Source: Canna indica
Lineage: Eukaryota; Streptophyta; Magnoliopsida; Zingiberales; Cannaceae
NCBI GenBank assembly: GCA_034359265.1
Contig: CP136891.1
Coordinates: 47,918,001 to 47,982,000, forward strand
Length of the DNA: 64,000 nt
Direction of reading: 5' to 3'
Numbering within the stretch: position 1 is the first letter of the stretch; each line of letters opens with the position of its first letter. Positions 43,832 to 54,749 of the stretch are shown here, in pieces. The notes below the pieces were generated by a model that was not told where the DNA came from, did no database searches, and was given only the letters and a program-made list of their open reading frames with translations. The position numbers and the translations under genes are program-made.

Positions 43832-43991
43832 CACTCACTATTACATTGCTCTCTATCTGATTTTTTTCAATCAAGAGCTTGAGCATGAAGATGGTATTGT
43901 AGCTTGAGCTTGAGCTAGTTGGATATCCCTAGACATTCTAAAGTGTAGAGTAGATGGTTAAATCTAATCCTATGACCTTGCTCTGATACCA
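43832..43991 (-). pseudogene. Start of an antisense copia: primer site and gag N-terminus
   Basis: The minus-strand primer site TGGTATCAGAGC is at 43980-43991. Then an ATG near 43935 gives MSRDIQLAQAQ, the same start as the gag at 15610. It breaks off within about 30 codons, where the small copia sits. Confidence 0.7.
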
Positions 43992-43996
43992 AATAT

Positions 43997-45224
43997 TGTA
44001 CAAATACCCACACTAAAATGGGGGGTTGAATAGTATTGGGTTAATTTTACCTTCAATTCCAACTTCAACCCAAATTAAGTATAACTAAATGATATGTGAT
44101 AGCGAGTATGAAAAGCAATTATAAGCACCAACAACAAGGCAATGCAAAGTCAAGAGATTATAGTGATTCGGCCAACCGCCTACTCCACTACCTCGGCTCC
44201 ACACCAAGGATTTCTAACCAATCCTTTATAGACAATGTGTTTCCCTTTGAATATAACCAAGGACTAGCTTCTCATCCCTTTGAGAATGCCTCAAACCTAT
44301 TCACCTAAGCAAAACACAATTCTACAAAGGAAATCCTAAGATGTTTAACCTAGCACACCTACCAAGCTTACAATAAAAATCAAGTTTAATAACAAGTAAA
44401 AACACAACAAAAGGAGCTAAAGACTAGACCACAACAAAGAGCTTCTTCTAAAGCCTTCAATGCCTCCAACTCTACAAGATTGTGAGATCGAGTCGAAGCC
44501 AAAGTCGAGGCAAGACGAGCGCTTGAGAGTAATCGTCAATCAGTGAAGCAAGCGCAAGCAAATCAAGCTTAGAAGGCACAACTCTCACTTAGGAAGCTTT
44601 AATGACTGGTTAAGAGAAGTTAATGGAGGTTGGTGAGGGGTATTTATAACCCCTCACTCGGCAGTTCACTTCAACGGACATTTTTTTGCCTGTTGGACGT
44701 CATCCGGTCGCTTGCCATTCGATCACCCACCGACCGCATGACTACTACCTCTTTCTGGCCACATTCAGTCGACCGGCTGGTTGACCAAAATGGCTACTGC
44801 CGATTTTTTGCCTTGTCTGATCGATCGACCGATCGACCAACCGATTGACTGAATTGGCCACTGCCAATTTTTGGCCTTGTTCGGTCGATCGACGATTGAC
44901 CGAACCTGGGCTGAGGTTGTTTTTCTCAGCCATCTTCTTGTGTGCTTCGTTTCTAGGTTCTGTTACCAAGTTTTGACATGGATAACATTACAAATTAGCT
45001 TGGGTGAATTCCTAGAGATATATTACATAAAATCTTATCCTAACTCTAGATTTTCTACTTGCTCGTTTTCGAAGCTATTTTTGCTGATTCTTGTATTTCT
45101 CCAAACGAACTTCGCGCGCGTATCGTAACCTCAACCTAAATTCAAAACTTCACAAATATATTAAATACATGTTTGTTATCATCAAAATAGAGATCAAGGC
45201 ATAGGGAGAACCATTGCGCCAACA
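43997..45224 (-). repeat. Antisense SIRE-type copia 5' LTR
   Basis: On the minus strand it starts at 45224 with TGTTGGCGCAATGG and ends with TTTGTACA at 43997, 1228 bp. A palindrome array lies at 44703-44907. The TATA box TTATAAATA is at 44641-44649 inside a perfect 8-bp inverted repeat (GTGAGGGG 44633-44640 and CCCCTCAC 44650-44657). It interrupts a chromovirus gag that resumes at 45225. Confidence 0.88.
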
Positions 45225-45946
45225 GGGACCAGTCAAGGAGTGGTTCTAGTCCTGGAGAGAGCGTAGAAGGACAACTGTACCGCCCCCTACTTGGACTAAA
45301 TTCAGAGAGACTATGGTAGAGAAATACCTACCCGAGAGTGTTCGTGAGAAGCAAGCCAGGGAGTTCGAGCAGCTCAGGCAAACAGGCAGCACGACAGTGG
45401 CAGAGTATGAGATGGAGTACACCCGTTTGTCCAAATACAACCCAGCACTGGTAGCGACTGAGACGGACCGAGTCTGGCAGTTCGTGGAGGGACTCAGGGT
45501 ACATATTAGAAGGCTGGTCCATCACACTGGGGACACCACCTTTACTTAGGTAGTGGACAAGGCCATGCGGAAGGATGCATTGGTGCCTACTGACAGACCA
45601 AATGGGTCGACCAAGAGAAACCTCAAACATTAGGGATCGGGAGAACATCACGCTCAGTCTGAGGGGGCCGCTCCAGGGGGCTTCCATAAGCCAGGTCATG
45701 GTAATAGCAGCTTCAGAGGTCGGCCAGGAGCAGGACAAGGGGTTACCCAGAGGATAGTTGTATCTGAGTCTCAACGGAAGGCAAAGACACCATTGTGTGG
45801 GCAGTGCGGAAGTTAGGAAACACACAAGGACATGCTATGGGCACAAGAGTGCTTGCTTTCGGTGCAGCCAGCCAGGACACTTTAAGAGAGACTGCCCTGT
45901 CAGGGGCAGTCAAGGTGGGCCACCGACTGGAGAAAAGATTGCCCTG
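45225..45946 (+). pseudogene. Chromovirus gag fragment
   Basis: Begins inside the gag core (PVKEWF, then a stop, then VEKYLPESVREKQAREFEQL, EYEMEYTRLSKYNPAL, WQFVEGLRVHIRRL), with a stop at 45547. It ends in a zinc knuckle CFRCSQPGHFKRDC near 45858. It is nearly identical in layout to 49614-50330. The left end is cut by the antisense copia LTR, the right end by an inverted reverse-transcriptase piece at about 45947. Confidence 0.88.
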
Positions 45947-46134
45947 ACATTGTAGTCTATGCACATGCGCATCGACCCATCTTTCTTTTTAACAAACAGC
46001 ACAGGTGCCCCCCATGGAGACACACTAGGGCGAATAAAGCCCAAATCAATCAGTTCCTGCAATAGAACCTTCAATTCTCTCAACTCAACTGGTGTCATCT
46101 GCTATGAGGGAGTAGAAATGGATGGTTTAAATGA
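45947..46134 (-). pseudogene. Inverted chromovirus reverse-transcriptase fragment
   Basis: On the minus strand it reads [19 protein letters not shown], then [19 protein letters not shown] and CIDY, the N-terminal part of chromovirus reverse transcriptase. It faces the gag fragment at 45225-45946 tail to tail. This needs an inversion, not just a deletion. Confidence 0.88.
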
Positions 46135-46146
46135 TATTAGAATTGT

Positions 46147-46511
46147 ATAAACGAACGAGCGGTGGTTTCTCCGATGAGGTCCGGCGATTTCTCTAGCGCG
46201 GTCTCACGAGGTGGTGACAGAGAAAGTGTTAAAATATAAAAAGTTATATTTTAATCCACATATGCAAGCTACGTCACACTGTTAACGGAGTAGATGACAA
46301 AATTTTAACGGAGGGATACAATTAATACAGATTTAACAGTTCAGAATATAATTTGGTGAAATGAAAGTTCATGATACATTTGAGATAAAGTTCAAAATTC
46401 AAAATATATTCAAATAATTATCCTAATATATAACTTAAGTTAAAAATTAGAAAAGTGGACATAGTATACACACTAATCACCCCTCCCTATAATATGTCGG
46501 GTCCCCCCAAC
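46147..46511 (-). repeat. Possible solo LTR of an unplaced element
   Basis: On the minus strand it begins TGTTGGGGGGACCC at 46511. CTAAT occurs on both sides if the element is taken to end TACAATT near 46144, which would be a 5-bp target duplication, but that end is not the usual CA. No gene. Inside is the phrase AACGGAGGGATACAA (46313), of a type common in plant transposon ends. Confidence 0.35.
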
Positions 46512-47035
46512 AATTAGAGCCAATTACATGGCAACCTTGGCCTAGAGAAGTTTTGGATATTATAGGTGTAAATAATAAAAGAGGCGGCGGAGTTGGCGAT
46601 AGTGCTCAAGGTCAAATAAGGAATTGGGATTAGACATATATATATATATACAATGGAGTACTATAAAACTACATTTAGTAGTAAAATTAGCCTTGTGACA
46701 GATAATTAATATGTTCAGTAAGAATGAGATTAGTTACAGAAAAGCAATACGACGTACATTTTTCGTATCCCAATGGAGGGGGCAAAATGGTCACAAAACA
46801 TGTGACCAATTAGTTGTAAGCAATGCAGCGAAGATGGTCTCTAAAGTGCTAGCAACTAGAATGAGGGGAACAGGTGGTCAGGCTGATGGACAATACACGG
46901 GCAATGTTCCTAAGGAACAGATCAACCCCAGTCAGTGCTTTCTGGTGACGAATGAAATAGTGCACCACTGCAATGTGCACAAGGAGTTCCGAGTTTAATT
47001 ATCTAACTAAGATGGAAAAGACTTATTAATGACAC
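46512..47035. other. Unassigned stretch with an AT dinucleotide run
   Basis: An (AT)n run lies at 46636-46650. A 95-codon frame (46711-46998) has no motif that I recognise. No other feature seen. Confidence 0.4.
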
Positions 47036-47791
47036 TCAGAGAACAGGATGGAAATGTTACTCATTCATATTGAGATGGGAATACACGGGGTGCATTTATA
47101 CTACAAGAGTGGATAAGGAGACGAGGCATATCAAGGCAATAATAGTCATAACATCGTATCAACTACGGGTGACAATTTTATTCGCATCCGCTAATTAAAA
47201 ATCGCATTTGTATCATATTTGATCCATATCCGCAAGTAAAAATGGATATGAATACGGATACGAATTTAGAAAACTTATATCCGCGCGGATATGGTGCGGA
47301 TACGGATATGACTGTGGATCCGCACCGTATCTGCACCGCCTATCCGCGTCTTTGAATTACTATTTTGCCCATATAAATTATTAATATATATAAGAGCTCT
47401 ATGGTAATTTCATGTCAAGATGAATTTTGAAGTATATTATATATTTATTTTGGATCAATGAATTGGTAATTTATTGATTTTTTTAATTAAATATATTATT
47501 TTAATATATTTTTATTAAATACGGTGCGAATACGAATGCGCTGCGGATATCCGTATTTGAAGCGGTGCGGATATGAATATTCATATTCATATTCGTAGCG
47601 GATACAGTGCGGATACGGATGGGCGGATATGGGGTGCGGTGCAGATACGAATAATCCAGTATCCGCACCGTATCTACTCTGTTGTCAGCCCTAGTATCAG
47701 CTATCATGGAGCTGGTAGTGCAATGGTTGAGCTGCAGCTGATGACATGGCTATGATGTGACTACAAGGGAGTATGCGAGTTTATGCTAATA
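47036..47791 (-). repeat. Antisense Ale-like copia 3' LTR, split by a hAT element
   Basis: On the minus strand, the polypurine-like GCGGGGGA is followed at 47791 by TATTAGCATAAACTC. After the hAT insertion (47164-47693) the LTR continues with a TATA box TATAAATGCA at 47091-47100 and CATTTCCATCCTGTTCTC near 47050. Net length about 220 bp, as usual for this lineage. The exact far end is uncertain. Confidence 0.6.
47164..47693. mobile_element. Non-autonomous hAT element (530 bp)
   Basis: Starts TACGGGTGACAA and ends TTGTCAGCCCTA, inverted with two mismatches. It is flanked by 8-bp duplications GTATCAAC (47156-47163) and GTATCAGC (47694-47701), one mismatch. Both ends are packed with GCGGATA / TATCCGC words in both orientations; the middle is A/T-rich. 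No transposase frame. It sits in the LTR of the antisense Ale-like copia. Confidence 0.86.
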
Positions 47792-49375
47792 TCCCCCGCA
47801 ATATGGGTCGTCTGATGATGCCCATCTTGATCCTATGGTTCAAAAACAAAGATGATGTATTTGCTTTTGTTAACGAATCAGCCAGCTATAGTGAAGCAGG
47901 TATGTGACGGACTTGAATATTTCTTTCTTCAACCCGTTGTCGGACAAAGTGGAAGTCGATTTTGACATGCTTCATTCTGCTATGGTTGTCGGATGCTTGG
48001 TGAGTAGAGTGGCCCTGAGATTGTCACAGTACAGTGTCGGAGTTGAGAGGCGAAAGCAATTAATTTCTTTGAGAATGCTGGTGATCCAGAGTACCTCTGT
48101 CGTAGTATTAGCTAAAGATTTGTATTTGGCTTCTGTTGAAGACCGAGCAGTTATTTTTTGTTTTTTTTAGCACCAACTTATTGGAGAGTTGCCAGTATAG
48201 GTTAGGTATGCTCTTGTACAGAGCCGATCATCTTGGTCGCCGCCCTAGTCAGAATCGGAAGAGGCATGTATCTCAAGACTCTGACTCAAGTTTAGGATAA
48301 ATCCTAAGTTGGTAGTACCCTTTAGATATCGCAATAATCTTTTGCAGCACTGCCAATGGAAGGTCGATGGTCGATGCATGTATTGTGATAATTAATTTGT
48401 TTATAGTGAATGCAACACCCGATCAGGTGAATGATAGATATTGGAGAGCGCTGACAACTTGTTTAAATAGTTTGGAGTCCGCCGGAGGTGTTCCATCATT
48501 TAGAGAGAGTCTGGCTGAAGGCGAGATAGGTGTCTTAACATGGTTTGCATCATGCATCTCATTATACCCTTGTCAGTTTTGAGTACCTCAATTCCTAGGA
48601 AATAGATGTGGGATTGTAAATCTTTGAGAGAAAATCGAGAAGCCAGCTTGGAGTTGATCTCAAGGATTTTTGATGTTGAGGATCTTGTGAGAATTATGTG
48701 TCGACGTATAGTAAAAGAAGTGTCACACACTGTGATTCTTGTAATATGAATAGTGAAGTGTCTGATTTGAATTGCGAAATCCATTCGAATATAAATAATT
48801 TCTCAGCTCATTATACCATGTATGTGGTGCTTGTCGTAAGTCATATATGGCTTTGTTGAGCTTGCAAACAAAGTTCGGATGCTCAGGGTCGATGAAGTCG
48901 GGTGGTTGTTGCATGTATATATCTTCATATAATCTTCTTTGGAGAAAGGAATTATTTACATCTAGTTGGAATAGGCTCCAGTTCAATTTGGAAGCTAATG
49001 TGAGAATTACTCGAATTGATGCCTGTTTAATGACCGGGTTGAAAGTGCTAGTGAAGTCAATGTCTTGTCGTTGATGAATGCCTTTGGCGACTAATCGCCC
49101 TTTGAGCCTATCAATTGAGCCATCAGAGTGATGTTTTATGCGAAAAATTCACTGACATAATATTCTAGTTTTGTGGTGCAGGAATCAAGGTCTGGGTTTT
49201 GCTTCTAATTAGATCATTGAATTCCTGCTGCATTGCATTTCTTCACTTTGGATGTTTAGAAGGTTGCTTGTAGGTGTTCGGAATTGGTTGGTTTACAACA
49301 GTAGTAAGAAGAGCGGAGTAATTAGTTGGTTTTTTTTGTTTAAATATATTGGATTGAGATCTTGTAGCCGCTAGT
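47792..49375 (-). pseudogene. Ale-like Ty1/copia pol
   Basis: On the minus strand, reverse transcriptase begins near 49290 with MQQEFNDLIRSKTQTL and continues FRIKHHSDGSIDRLKGRLVA, WSLFQLDVNNSFLQ, YMQQPPDFIDPEHPN and LNKAIYDLRQAPHTWYNEL. The YVDD box is not readable because of damage near 48700. RLLRYLKGTTNLGF near 48330 leads into RNase H (ARSSTEAKYKSLANTTTEV, YCDNL, MKHVKIDFHFVRQRV, LADSLTKA) at 48160-47850. Gag, protease and integrase are missing beyond 49375, where a chromovirus gag begins. Many stops and shifts. Confidence 0.88.
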
Positions 49376-52300
49376 AGCACCATTAGCACCAGAGGTAGGG
49401 GACCCTATACAACCTACAACAAGGATGGCAGACTGCCGTGAGGTAGTGCTAAGGGAAATCCCTTACCTGAACTTTGCCAGACTGAGGCCACCAGAGTTTA
49501 CCGGCACTGACTTGAAGATTGAGGTCACCACCTTTTAAAATTACTGCTCAGAATTGTGTGAAGTATTGGGATTTACTCCTGAGGTTATGGTTCGAATGGT
49601 GGGACTACAACTGAGGGGACCAGTCAAGGAGTGGTTCTAGTCCTGGAGAGAGCGTAGAGGGACAACTGTACCGCCCCCTACTTGGATTGAATTCAGAGAG
49701 GCTATGGTGGAGAAATACCTACCCGAGAGTGTCCTTCAAAAGCGAGCCAAGGAGTTCGAGCAGCTCTGGCAGACAAGCAGCACGACGGTGGCAGAGTATG
49801 AGATGGAGTTCACCCATTTGTCCAAATACCATCCAGCACTGGTAACGACAGAGACGGACCGAGTCTGGCAGTTCGTGGAGGGACTCAGGGTATAGATTAG
49901 GTAGTGGACACCACCTTTACTTAGGTAGTGGACAAGGCCATGCGGAAGGAGGCATTGGTGCCTACTGATAGACCAAATGGGTTGACCAAGAGAAAGTTCA
50001 GACATCAGGGATCTGGAGATCGTCACACTCGATCTGAGGGGGCTGCTCCAAGGGGCTTTCGTCAGCCGAGCCATGGTCAGGTCGGCCAGGAGCAAGACCA
50101 CGGGTTACCCAGAGGATAGCTGTATCTGAGTCTCAACAGAAGGAAAAGACACCTTTGTGTGGCCAGTGCGGAAGGAAACACACAGGGACATGTTATGGGC
50201 ACAAGTGTGTTTGCTTCCGGTGTTGCCAGCCGGGACACTTTAAGAGAGACTGCCCTGTCAGGGGCGGTCAAGGTGGGACACCGACAGGAGGAAAGGCGTC
50301 AGTATCTACGGCATTTGTTGCGTACAGGAATCAACCTCAGGGATCGGGGCAGCAGCGTGCGGGTGGTCCTAGGAGAGCCCATGCACGCGTCTTTACCATG
50401 ACTCGGGAGGACGCGAAGGCGCCAAAGACAGTTGTGTCAGGTACACTTATAGTTTATTCCTTACCATCTTTTGTCTTATTTGATTCGGGTTCTATGCACT
50501 CATTTATATCTACTATATTTGCATCAAAGCTGAAAAAGGAAACAAATACTTTGCCTATACCTTTGGTTGTGTCGACACCTGTGGGATAGTCCATTCTTGT
50601 AGGGATACTTCTACCAACCCTTGAGATCGATGTGGTTCTAAGCATGGATTGGTTGTCTACTCACTATGCATCACTAGAATGCAGGGCCAAGGCAGTTACC
50701 TTCAAGAAACCTGAATTGCCCTCTTTCACTTTCTAGGGTGAGGGTAGAGGGGAGTCCTTTGGGATGATCTCATCTATTAGAGCTCGGAAATTGCTCGCTT
50801 GTGATTGTCAGTTGTTTCTAGACTTTGTATCTGTGGCTGGGGAGACTCAAGGTAGGACTGGCAAGTTGGAAAGAACGTCGGTGGTCAGCGATTTTCCTAA
50901 TGTGTTTCCCGATGAACTTCAGGGGTTACCACCTATGCGGGAGATCGAGTTCTGCAATGATTTGCAACCGAGCGTGAATCCCATTTCTATTCCCAAACCC
51001 ATTTCTATTCCCCCATATCGGATGACACCAGTTGAGCTGAGAGAATTGAAGGTTCTATTGCAGGAACTGATTGATTTGGACTTTATTCGCCTAGTGTGTC
51101 TCCATGGGGGGCACTTGTGCTATTTGTTAAAAAGAAAGATGGGTCGATGCACATATGCATAGACTACAAGCAGCTGAATAAGGTAACAATCAAGAACCAT
51201 TATCCGCTCCCGAGGATAGACGACCTTTTTGATCAGTTGCAGGGGCCATAGTGGTTCTTTAAGATTGATCTGAGATCAGGGTATCACTAGTTGATGATCC
51301 AAGATTAGGATGTGCAGAAGAGAGTCTTTAGGACGAGATATAGCCATTATGAGTTTTGATTATGTCCTTTGGGCTGACTAATGCACCTGCAACTTTCATG
51401 GATCTGATGAATAGAGTATTCAAATAATTTATGGACCGGTTTGTTATTGTGTTCATTGATGACATTTTAGTATGCTTCAGGATTGAGGCTGAGCATCGTG
51501 AGCACTTGAGGCTAGTTTTGGAGACCCTTTGGAAAAATCAATTTTTTGCAAAATTTCCCAAGTGTGAATTTTGGCTGAGTAGTGTAGGATTTCTTGGGCA
51601 TATTGTTTCGAGAGAAGGGGTGAAGGTAGATCCTGCGAAGGTGGAGGCAGTTCAAAATTGAGAATGGTCGACTAGCGTGACGGAGATCCGAAGTTTCTTG
51701 GGTCTGGCAGGGTATTGCCAAAATCTTGTTGAGATGTTTTTGCGGATAGCCGCCCCTCTTACTATGTTGATGCGGAAAAAGGTGAAATTTGTCCAGGACG
51801 ACAATTGTGAGGAGAGCTTTTAGAAGCTCAAGGATTGTTTGACTTCAGCACCATTGTTGGCCTTGCCATCAGGTTTGGGAGGATTTGTGGTTTACTATGA
51901 TGCCTTACAGGTCAGCCTGGGGTGCGTGTTGATGCAGCATGGCAGAGTGATTACTTATGCAGCCAGGCAGTTGAAAAACCATGAGAAGAACTATCCGACC
52001 CATGACCTGGAGTTGGCTGCTATTGTTTCTGTTCTTAAGTTGTGGCGGCACTATTTGTATGGGGAGACCTGTGAGATTTACACTGATAATAAGAGCCTTC
52101 AGTATCTTCTTACCTAGAAGGAATTAAATCTGAGGTAGAGGAGGTGGCTTGAGCTACTTAAGGATTATGACTGCACCATCTTATACCATCCCGGAAAGGC
52201 GAACGTAGTCGTGGGCGCCTTGAGCCGAAAGTCGTTGGGAAGCCTGGCGCATCTGGGAAGCCTGGCGCATCTGGCCATGGATAGGAGGCCTTTGGCAAGG

Positions 52301-53731
52301 GAGCTCGCCGGGTGTTTGGGAGACGGGGTGGTATTGAGGATGCCTTCTGTGCCCTAACCAGGGATTTGACAGAGAGAGACGATGCTGGTGATGGATTCTG
52401 GATTGACTCCGAGGGTATTCTAAGGTTTAGAGACAGGGTAGTGGTGTCGGATATGCCAGAGGTTCGTAGGCAGGTACTTGAGATGACTCACAGTTCCACT
52501 TATATGATGCATCCGGGAGCTACAAAAATGTACCGTGACCTGAAACAACACTACTGGTGGAAAGGGGATGAAGATAGATGTAGTGGATTTTGTATCTAAG
52601 TGTCTAGTCTACCAGCAGATTAAGACCGAGCATATAAGACCTGCAGGGTTGCTACAAAGTTTGCAGGTGCCATAGTGGAAATGGGAGAAGATCACTATGG
52701 ATTTTGTGATCGGTCTACCTAGATCGAGGAAGGGTAATGATTCCTTATGGGTTGTGGTGGACCGACTCACTAAGTCAGCGCATTTCATTCCAGTGAAGAC
52801 AACTTTCACCGTTGATCTATATGCCCGACTATTTTTGGATCGTATTGTTGCCTACCATGGGGTCCCGGTGATGATCATATCTGATCGAGGTCCCCAGTTT
52901 ATAGCTAGATTTTGGCAGTCCTTCCAGGAGGCTATGGGCACTCAGGGGAGGTTCAGCACTGCTTTCCATCCACAAACCGACAGGCAGTCGGAGAAGACCA
53001 TGCAGACTCTAGAGGACATGTTGAGAGCCTATGTCCTGGATTTGGAGGATGGTTGGAAGAAACACCTACCATTGGTAGAGTTTGCTTATAATAACAGTTA
53101 CCAGAGTAGCATTGAGATGGCACCATTTGAAGCTCTGTATGGGCGTAGATGTAGATCCCCGATGGGCTGGTTTGAGGCTGGTGAGGCTCAAATGATTGAA
53201 CCAGATCTAGTGCAAGATGTCGTGGACAAGGTAAAGATGATCAAGGAGCGGCTCTTGGCAACTCAGAGCCGTCAAAAGATGTATGCTGAAGGGAAGGCCC
53301 AGCATGTCGAGTTTTCTGAGGGGACATGGTTTTCCTAAAAGTATCCCCTATGAATGGTGTGTTGAGATTTGGTAAGAGATGGAAATTGAGTCCCAAGTTT
53401 ATTGGTCCCTTTCACTATTTTGCGGCATAGAGGAGCCTTGGCTTCTGAGTTGGCCCTGCCACCGAGTTTGGAAAAGGTGCATCATGTGTTTCATGTGTTG
53501 GTGCTTAAGCGATAAGTAAGAGATGAGTCACACATTTTTTAGCCTGTTGTGGTCGAGGTGGACACCGCGGTCTCGTACGAGGAGAGACCCATTGAAATTC
53601 TAAATAGGCAAGTTCGGAATCTTAGGTCCAAAGAGGTACCCTTGGTCAAGGTCCGCTAGGAGCACCACTTGGGTCAAGAGGCCACCTGGGAGGTGGAGCG
53701 ATTTACCCCAAAATTCGAGGACAATTTTTCT
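49376..53731 (+). pseudogene. Chromovirus (Tekay-like) gag-pol
   Basis: Gag from 49376 (REIPYLNFARLRPPEFTG, VEKYLPESVLQKRAKEFEQL), zinc knuckle CFRCCQPGHFKRDC near 50215, protease VLFDSGSMHSFIS (50475) and LSMDWLSTHYASLEC. Reverse transcriptase from about 50990 ([16 protein letters not shown]) is riddled with stops; [10 protein letters not shown] near 51445 keeps the catalytic aspartates. RNase H at 51890-52110 ([15 protein letters not shown]). Integrase: MHPGATKMYRDLKQHYWWKG, CLVYQQIK (one zinc cysteine changed), ITMDFVIGLP, SDRGPQF, SEKTMQTLEDML in a 213-codon frame (52697-53338). The chromodomain near 53590-53700 (LRSKEVPLVKVR, EATWEVE) is cut short. An 18-bp direct repeat sits at 52238-52273. 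The 5' LTR is missing. Confidence 0.92.
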
Positions 53732-53746
53732 TTAAGGGCGGAAGAT
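53732..53746 (+). other. Polypurine tract of the third chromovirus
   Basis: TTAAGGGCGGAAGAT, purine-rich with two interruptions, just before TGTAATACCCG. Confidence 0.75.
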
Positions 53747-54690
53747 TGTAATACCCGTAAATTTCTAAATTTTTATTTAATTATTTTAGCGTGGAAATTT
53801 GGACGCACGTCAGGATGGGTCAAATGAAACGTCAAAGGGCGTGAGTTGAAGATTGTCCTTTGCACATTAGGTAATTAGCTTATCTAATATTTATTAGTCT
53901 TTAGATGGGTAGTTGGGTTCGAGACGAGTCCGGAGGTTCAAACAAAACTCAAATCGGACTTGAATTGGTTAAGTTATGGCTTGTTTTAGACTTAACTTAA
54001 GTTAAGGGGTATTTTGGTCATTTGGCAATTGAGGGTTCCAATATTAATACTTCACCCATCAGGGGAGCACGGCTCATAGCAGTAGCCGCACACCCCTTGA
54101 TCATCCATAGGAGGGAGAAGGCGAGGGAGAGGACTCGGGTCTCGGCGGCGCATCCGAATTTCATCGACGCGGAAACACGAAGGGCCGTCTTCCTTTCCAA
54201 TTTCTTTTTCCAGTGAGTGGTTCCCTTGTTCCCAACACTAGATTTCATATCTTGATAGCCACCCCTTATTGATAAGGAATTTTCCGAGATTTTTCTTGAT
54301 TCGTCGTGATTTATCGGATGTTTTTTGCAGTTCTTGTTCCCTTGTGTAATTTGTTAGGGTCGGCCGAACCATGAAATAGGGTTTGCCTTTGGATTCTCGA
54401 CTTGGAATTGGGTAGTTTCGTTCCCTCTATGTTGTGCAAATTAAATTTCCTAGTAGGAAAGACAAGGGGGTCGGTCGTGTAGGGCTACCCTAAACTAAGG
54501 GTAGGGCCGAATGGTTTAAGCCATGAAAATTCACATAAGTAATTCTTAGAATTTCCAGATATATTTTTTATGTTGTTCATGAATTTACTTGTATTTAATT
54601 GCCTGAAATTGGAACTTATAGGACCGGCTACACTAGGACTACCCTAGAGTTTAAGGGTAGGCTAGGTAGGGGTATTTTTATAATTTTAGA
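53747..54690 (+). repeat. 3' LTR of the third chromovirus, first part
   Basis: Starts TGTAATACCCGTAAATT. It carries the donor-like CAGTGAGTGG at 54211-54220 and typical LTR phrases (GGTCGGCCGAACC near 54360). About 940 bp are recognisable; the acceptor side and the LTR end are not found, so it is broken near 54690. Confidence 0.8.
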
Positions 54691-54749
54691 GACATTTATG
54701 ACATAGTAGGCCCTTTATTTGGTTGGATGGTATAGATGTGGAATGGAAT
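54691..54749. other. Possible left part of a PIF/Harbinger-like element
   Basis: GGCCCTTTATTTGGTTGG followed by ATGGAAT resembles the ends of plant Tourist/Harbinger elements, and ACTATTCC with TTATTCC words goes on after the solo LTR at 57204. The matching right end was not found, so this is tentative. Confidence 0.25.

Noticed and set aside
46711..46998. A 95-codon frame as a host gene
   Set aside because: No recognisable domain, no promoter or intron signals and repeats on both sides; left as unassigned.
48847..49074. A 75-codon plus-strand frame
   Set aside because: It is the shadow of the antisense Ale-like reverse transcriptase.
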